A program made the translations under genes and the position numbers. 10,941 nucleotides of DNA from Verrucomicrobiaceae bacterium (GTDB lineage Bacteria > Verrucomicrobiota > Verrucomicrobiia > Verrucomicrobiales > Akkermansiaceae): positions 1 to 10,941 of the forward strand of contig JAIXVN010000221.1 of NCBI GenBank assembly GCA_027483005.1, read 5' to 3'. Below the pieces are notes generated by a model that saw only the letters and a list, made by a program, of their open reading frames with translations, was not told where the DNA came from and did not search any database. This document shows, piece after piece, positions 6,924-10,941 of this stretch (position 1 is the first letter of the stretch; every line of letters starts with the position of its first letter).

Positions 6924-7207
6924 GCGCTTCTTCATGCCCCATCGGGGCATCATGCACTAGCCCCGGGCATCGCCCGGGGAATGGAACCGAACCAAATGCG
7001 CCCTGTCGGGGCGCAATTGGGTGGGTCAGTCCCAGACATGGTTCTCATCCCATTTGGGTCGGGGGCATGTCCGTTAGATTGATCAGAAGAGTCGATCGGA
7101 TCAAGCAGCCCCATCGCGCCCTGACAGGGCGCATGCAACTGGAGAACCCGACCCCGGGCGATGCCCGGGGCTATTGCATGATGCCCCTGTGGGGCATGAA
7201 GAACCGC
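6924..7207. repeat. Mirrored six-hairpin inverted-repeat element between convergent genes
   Basis: Outer arms 6924-6979 and 7152-7207 are inverted copies without gaps, matching at 52 of 56 positions. Inner arms 6997-7015 and 7115-7133 match at 17 of 19. Each half contains three hairpins: ATGCCCC-ATC-GGGGCAT (6934-6950), CCCCGGGC-ATC-GCCCGGGG (6961-6979) and TGCGCCC...GGGCGCA (6997-7015), mirrored on the right. The central 7016-7114 is unique and contains TTGATC...GATCAA (7079-7104). No transposase or plausible coding frame is present. It starts 5 bp after the leuS stop. The build resembles REP/BIME clusters or a MITE; mobilisation by a RAYT-type enzyme elsewhere in the genome is inference. 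It may also help end leuS transcription, although no T-run follows these hairpins. Confidence 0.85.
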
Positions 7208-7222
7208 AACTGACGCTCGCAC

Positions 7223-7260
7223 AAAAAAAGGCCCCGGAGCGGGATCGCTCCGGGGCCTTT
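7223..7260 (-). terminator. Intrinsic terminator of the multidomain cytochrome gene
   Basis: A perfect 12-bp stem (GGCCCCGGAGCG at 7230-7241 with CGCTCCGGGGCC at 7246-7257), extended by three A/T pairs, has a 4-nt loop. Read on the minus strand it is followed by seven T residues (7229 to 7223), 14 bp after the stop codon of the minus-strand gene. On the plus strand only three T residues follow, so it may act weakly for leuS too. Confidence 0.9.
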
Positions 7261-7274
7261 GGATGAGTGGATCT

Positions 7275-10200
7275 TCAGCGACTCTTCAGATACTCGGCGA
7301 TGTCGGCGATCGACTGGGCGGTGAGGCCGAGCTGGGCCGGGACATACATGAGCGACTTCTCAAGCGGCTTCAGGCTGGCGATGCGTGACTTGGCGATCGT
7401 CTGGGTCTGGGCGCCCATGGTTTTCAGGATGACCGGGTCTCCATCGCTGAGGACCATGCCGGTGATGGTGATGCCGTCGGTGGTCTTCAGGATCGAGCCC
7501 TCGTAGCCGTGGGACACATCGGCGGAGGGGTTGAGGATCGAGTTGATGACGACTTCCAGTGGCTGCTGCTTGCCGAAGGTGGTGAGGTCCGGTCCGTAGT
7601 CAACGCCCTGGTCACCGACGCGGTGGCACATGTAGCAGGAGGCCACGGCAACCTTGCCGCGTTCCGCGTCGCCCTTGAGCTTGAGGACGTCCGCAAGGGG
7701 CGGAAGCTTGGGAGCGTTGGCAGGTTCGGCAGGCATTTCCGGGGCGACGAGTGGGGCATTCGTGGAATCCTGGCCCATCGACTTGAGGATGCCGTCCACG
7801 TTGAAGCCTTTCCAGAGGTTGCCTTTGCGGTTGTTGATCCACCATTTGGCGAGGTCCTTCTGGGCGAAGCTGTCGGTGTTCGCGAGTTGGATCATCGCGG
7901 TGGCGGCGGCGTTGCTCTGCGTGAAACCGAGGGCGGTGAGTGTCAGTTTCACCTGCTCCGGGCTGACCTTCGGCGAAAGCGCACGGGCCTTCTGATCGGC
8001 CACGGCCTGCGGGGAATGCAGACGCCAGGCAAGCCAGGCGAACGAGTCGGTCCAGGCGTCCGGGGCGGCGTTCGTCTCCTTGCGGAGGGCCTCATAGACG
8101 AGGGCTTCCTTGCCGGTGCTGCCGAGGCCGAGGGCTTCGAGGTAGGCGCGGTCCTTGCCGTCGAACTGCTTGGCGATCTTCACGAGGAAGGGCACCGACT
8201 TTTCAGCCGGAACCTCGCGCAGGCTGAGGGCGATCTCGCGACGCACCATCGGCGAGGCGTCGGACGCCATTTTCTCGGCGAGCTTCACCGGATCCCCGCC
8301 AGCGGCGCGGATGGCGCGGATGGCGACGAGTCGGGTGCGGGCTTCGGACGAGCCGAGGAGCTTGACCACGGCAGCCTGGCCGGAGTCGCCCATCTGGGCG
8401 AGCAGCCAGACGGCGCGGGCGGCGATGTAGGGGTTCTTGTCCTTGAGCAGTTCGGCAACGGCTGGAACCGCTTTTTCTCCCTGTGCCTTGAGGCGGGTGA
8501 AGCCGCTGTTGCGGATGTTCACCGAGGAGCTCTTCAGGGCGGCGATCTGGCCTTCGGTGGTCTTCAGGTCGAACTTCGGCACGACCGATTTGAAACCCTT
8601 CGGCGCGATGCGGTAGATGGTGCCGGAGCCGGACTTGTCCATCGTGCCGTGGCCGCCGACGCGTCCGTCGAACCAGTCGGCGACGTAAAGCGCGCCATCC
8701 GGACCGACGGTGACGTCGGCGGGACGGAAGAGGTGCTTGAGCTCCTTGCCGGCGCCGCCGATGAAGTCGGAGCCTGCAAACTGCTTCTCCTTGTTGGAGG
8801 TCATGAAATCGATGCGCTCGAGCTTGAAGCCCGCGCCATCGGGGACCGGGAGGTAGCCAAAGACGACGTTCTTTCCGGCTCCGCAGGCGAGCAGGAGGCC
8901 CTGCCACTTGTCGCCGAGCGCGCCGTTTTCGTAGTAGGCCACGCCGGTGGGGGAGCCACCGCCGTAGACATCACCGGAAGGCATCGTGCCGGGGTCTTCC
9001 TGACGCCATTCGGCGGTCGGGGTGTCCTGGCCGGGACGCTTGTCGGCATTCCACGAGCGCTGACCGTCGGCGGAGGAGAAGCCGGCATTTCCGCCTTCCA
9101 TCACCTCGGCCACGCGGCAGGCTGGCGGGTCATCGTTGTCGCTCTGGAACATGTCGCCGAAGGAGGTCAGCGCCTGTTCGTAGGAGTTGCGGTAGTTGTG
9201 GCCGACGATGCGGGCGTTGGTGCCATCCGGGTTCATGCGTACGGAAAAGCCGCCGACCCAGATGTTGCCGTCATCGCTGGGCTGTCCGGCGATCGAGCGG
9301 GTGTCCTCATACCAGGTGCCACCGCCGCTCTTGAAGTAGCTGCTGCCGATGCGGAAGGTCTTTCCCGACTTGTCGGTGAAGATGGCGGAGCAGTTGCCGT
9401 TGTTGAAGTTCCACTGGCCATCGGGGCCGACGGTGACGCTGTGCAGCGAGTGGTCGTGCTGGCGGGCGTTGAAACCGGTGAGCAGGACCTCACGTTTGTC
9501 GGTGGCGGGGTCGAATTTGCGGTCGCCGTTGACGTCGGTGTAGACGATCAAATCGGGCGGCTGGGAAACGACGATCTTGTTTTCAAGAACCGCGACGCCG
9601 AGTGGGGATTCAAGGTTCGGATCCTGGGTGAAGACATCGGACTTGTCGGCCGTGCCGTCGCCATCGCTGTCCTCAAGGACCACGATGCGGTCACCCTCGG
9701 GGCGTGTGCCCTTGGCACCTGCGCGGTAGTTCACGCCTTCCGCGACGTAGAGGCGGCCCTGGGCATCGAAGTCGATGTTGGTGGGGTTGTAGAGCTGCGG
9801 AGTGGTGGCCCAGACGGTGACTTCCAGCTTGTCGTCCGGGAGGGTGAAGAGTTCCTCGGGAACCAGGGTGTCCGTCGCGCCAGCGGCAGGCTTCTGGGTG
9901 AAGATTTGGAATTTCACACCCGCTGCGGTGGCCTTGCCGTCGCGGAGCGCACCGCCGTCATCGAGGCCGACCTTGGCGGTGAAAGTCTCAACGTCTGCGG
10001 GGAGATCGAAGACGATGGTGGACGAGGCGTGGGTGCCAATGCCCTTTTCATAGCCCTTCTTGTCGATCAACAGAGGGCCGCCCTCGATGTTCTTGCCGAC
10101 CTTGGACTGACCGTAGCTGGTTTCCGACGAGCGCCACTTCAGTTCGGTGAGATCGACCACCTTGCCGCCCTTGAGGATCAGCTTTGGCTCGATCCAATCC

Positions 10201-10941
10201 GCCCAGTCGAAGGAAAAGTCGCCGAGATCGGAAACGACGAGGTAAAGTTCCTTGGCCCCGGAAATGGAGGCCTTGAGCTCCTGGAGGCGGGTGTTTCCGG
10301 CGTTCATTTCCGCGCTTTCGGCGGCGGGTTTGACGCTCACGGACTTGGCCTTGGCGGTGGAGACCGCGTTGGCGGCTGGCTTGACGCCCTTGAATTTGGC
10401 TTCGCGCTCGGTCTGAACCGCTGCGGCGGGGATTTTCTTGAACTCACCGGGCTCGACGAGCTTCAGGTTCGCGGGCTTGCCCTTTTCATCGAGGTTGGCG
10501 TTGAGCTCGGCCTCGGTCAGGGACTTGGAAGGCACTCCCTTCGCGGGGACTTCGACCTTGGCGGTCCAGACGATGGCGTTCAGGACGAGGGTGCGGAAGC
10601 CATCGACCGACCAGTTGCGGTGGTAGTGGCCGCCGGTGAAGCCGACGCCGCGGCCACCGTCGGGACGCTCGATGCCCCACATCAGGGTCTGCTTCTTGTC
10701 GAGGCCATCGACGCCGTTCTGGTTCCAAAGGTTGATGTACTGCTTCACCCGGCTGCGGTCGGGAGTGGCGGTGACGAGGTCGAGGACCTTCGAGCGGTCC
10801 GCCGGGAAGCGCATGTTGTAGTAGAACTCGTCGTAGGCCTCGACGAGGGAGTTCACGCCGCGCGAAACCGGGTGGTTTGGCAGTGCCTGGAGATCAGCCA
10901 CCCAGTGCGGATTCACGGAGAAATCGGTCTCGAAAGCCCCA
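7275..10941 (-). CDS. ThuA/NPCBM/PVC-type dehydrogenase/HEAT/cytochrome c fusion protein (5' end outside window)
   Basis: About 1,221 residues are visible and the frame stays open to the window edge, so the N-terminus is missing. A GTG at 10914-10916 is taken as residue 1 for numbering only. Domain order: end of a ThuA-like (trehalose utilisation/glutamine-amidotransferase-fold) domain, about 1-120, with NPHWVADLQALPNHPVSRGV and GGHYHRNW; an alanine/lysine-rich linker (125-220); an NPCBM-like carbohydrate-binding module, about 223-342, with KGIGTHASS; a six-bladed propeller region of the 'PVC-type large membrane-bound dehydrogenase' type, about 353-775, with NPTNIDFDAQGRLYVAE, calcium-loop-like DSDGDGTAD, NNGNCSAIF and RPADVTVGPDGALYVADW; HEAT-like repeats, about 785-1040; and a C-terminal haem domain with CYMCH (1094-1098). 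It is likely periplasmic or outer-envelope and oxidises a sugar-related substrate, passing electrons to the haem. The reaction is not established for the family. The signal peptide would be upstream. Confidence 0.9.
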   Translation of the reverse strand, partial: GAFETDFSVNPHWVADLQALPNHPVSRGVNSLVEAYDEFYYNMRFPADRSKVLDLVTATPDRSRVKQYINLWNQNGVDGLDKKQTLMWGIERPDGGRGVGFTGGHYHRNWSVDGFRTLVLNAIVWTAKVEVPAKGVPSKSLTEAELNANLDEKGKPANLKLVEPGEFKKIPAAAVQTEREAKFKGVKPAANAVSTAKAKSVSVKPAAESAEMNAGNTRLQELKASISGAKELYLVVSDLGDFSFDWADWIEPKLILKGGKVVDLTELKWRSSETSYGQSKVGKNIEGGPLLIDKKGYEKGIGTHASSTIVFDLPADVETFTAKVGLDDGGALRDGKATAAGVKFQIFTQKPAAGATDTLVPEELFTLPDDKLEVTVWATTPQLYNPTNIDFDAQGRLYVAEGVNYRAGAKGTRPEGDRIVVLEDSDGDGTADKSDVFTQDPNLESPLGVAVLENKIVVSQPPDLIVYTDVNGDRKFDPATDKREVLLTGFNARQHDHSLHSVTVGPDGQWNFNNGNCSAIFTDKSGKTFRIGSSYFKSGGGTWYEDTRSIAGQPSDDGNIWVGGFSVRMNPDGTNARIVGHNYRNSYEQALTSFGDMFQSDNDDPPACRVAEVMEGGNAGFSSADGQRSWNADKRPGQDTPTAEWRQEDPGTMPSGDVYGGGSPTGVAYYENGALGDKWQGLLLACGAGKNVVFGYLPVPDGAGFKLERIDFMTSNKEKQFAGSDFIGGAGKELKHLFRPADVTVGPDGALYVADWFDGRVGGHGTMDKSGSGTIYRIAPKGFKSVVPKFDLKTTEGQIAALKSSSVNIRNSGFTRLKAQGEKAVPAVAELLKDKNPYIAARAVWLLAQMGDSGQAAVVKLLGSSEARTRLVAIRAIRAAGGDPVKLAEKMASDASPMVRREIALSLREVPAEKSVPFLVKIAKQFDGKDRAYLEALGLGSTGKEALVYEALRKETNAAPDAWTDSFAWLAWRLHSPQAVADQKARALSPKVSPEQVKLTLTALGFTQSNAAATAMIQLANTDSFAQKDLAKWWINNRKGNLWKGFNVDGILKSMGQDSTNAPLVAPEMPAEPANAPKLPPLADVLKLKGDAERGKVAVASCYMCHRVGDQGVDYGPDLTTFGKQQPLEVVINSILNPSADVSHGYEGSILKTTDGITITGMVLSDGDPVILKTMGAQTQTIAKSRIASLKPLEKSLMYVPAQLGLTAQSIADIAEYLKSR

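Noticed and set aside
6924..7207. CRISPR array
   Set aside because: The repeats are inverted rather than direct, unequal in type, and there are no regular spacers.
6950..7222. Minus-strand 90-codon open frame in the leuS 3' region
   Set aside because: It is translation of the inverted-repeat element; its low-complexity product follows the hairpins and has no domain.

Overview
The window looks like chromosomal DNA of a member of the Verrucomicrobiota, in the PVC group. The strongest pointer is the long minus-strand gene at the right end, whose domain order (ThuA-like, NPCBM, 'PVC-type large membrane-bound dehydrogenase' propeller, HEAT-like repeats, Pirellula/Verrucomicrobium-type cytochrome c) is known mainly from Verrucomicrobia and Planctomycetes. 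GC-rich codon use, paired exported thioredoxin-like proteins with an FTGSDWC active-site context, and short palindromic or heptameric intergenic repeats fit the same origin. Genus-level placement (Luteolibacter/Haloferula-like) is only a guess.

Layout. Positions 1-401 (minus) hold the N-terminal third of ethanolamine ammonia-lyase large subunit (EutB), cut by the window edge. About 350 bp with no convincing gene follow. Positions 752-3110 (minus) hold a probable two-gene unit: the nucleotide-pool sanitising pyrophosphatase RdgB/HAM1, then a six-helix membrane protein with two DUF3592 domains. A 76-bp divergent intergenic region with a small AT-rich palindrome separates rdgB from two plus-strand genes for exported thioredoxin-fold proteins (3187-4134), which end in a good intrinsic terminator. 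A degenerate 7-bp tandem repeat precedes leuS (4285-6918), encoding a complete leucyl-tRNA synthetase. Between leuS and the convergent right-hand gene lies a roughly 284-bp element of nested inverted repeats, followed by a strong terminator for the minus-strand gene. That gene (7275 to beyond 10941) encodes the large multidomain putative periplasmic haem protein and is cut at its 5' end.

The genes do not form one pathway: this is mostly housekeeping (leuS, rdgB) interspersed with envelope or periplasmic proteins (thioredoxin-like pair, DUF3592 protein, cytochrome fusion). No phage, CRISPR or defence locus is visible. The most unusual signals are repeats. First, an AT-richer palindromic sequence sits in frame inside leuS and adds about 32 residues between two conserved catalytic-core blocks, much like a Rickettsia palindromic element. 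Second, the leuS 3' intergenic region carries a mirrored six-hairpin element whose 56-bp outer arms match at 52 positions. Third, the leuS 5' leader carries a heptamer array. leuS is thus flanked and interrupted by three different short repeat families.
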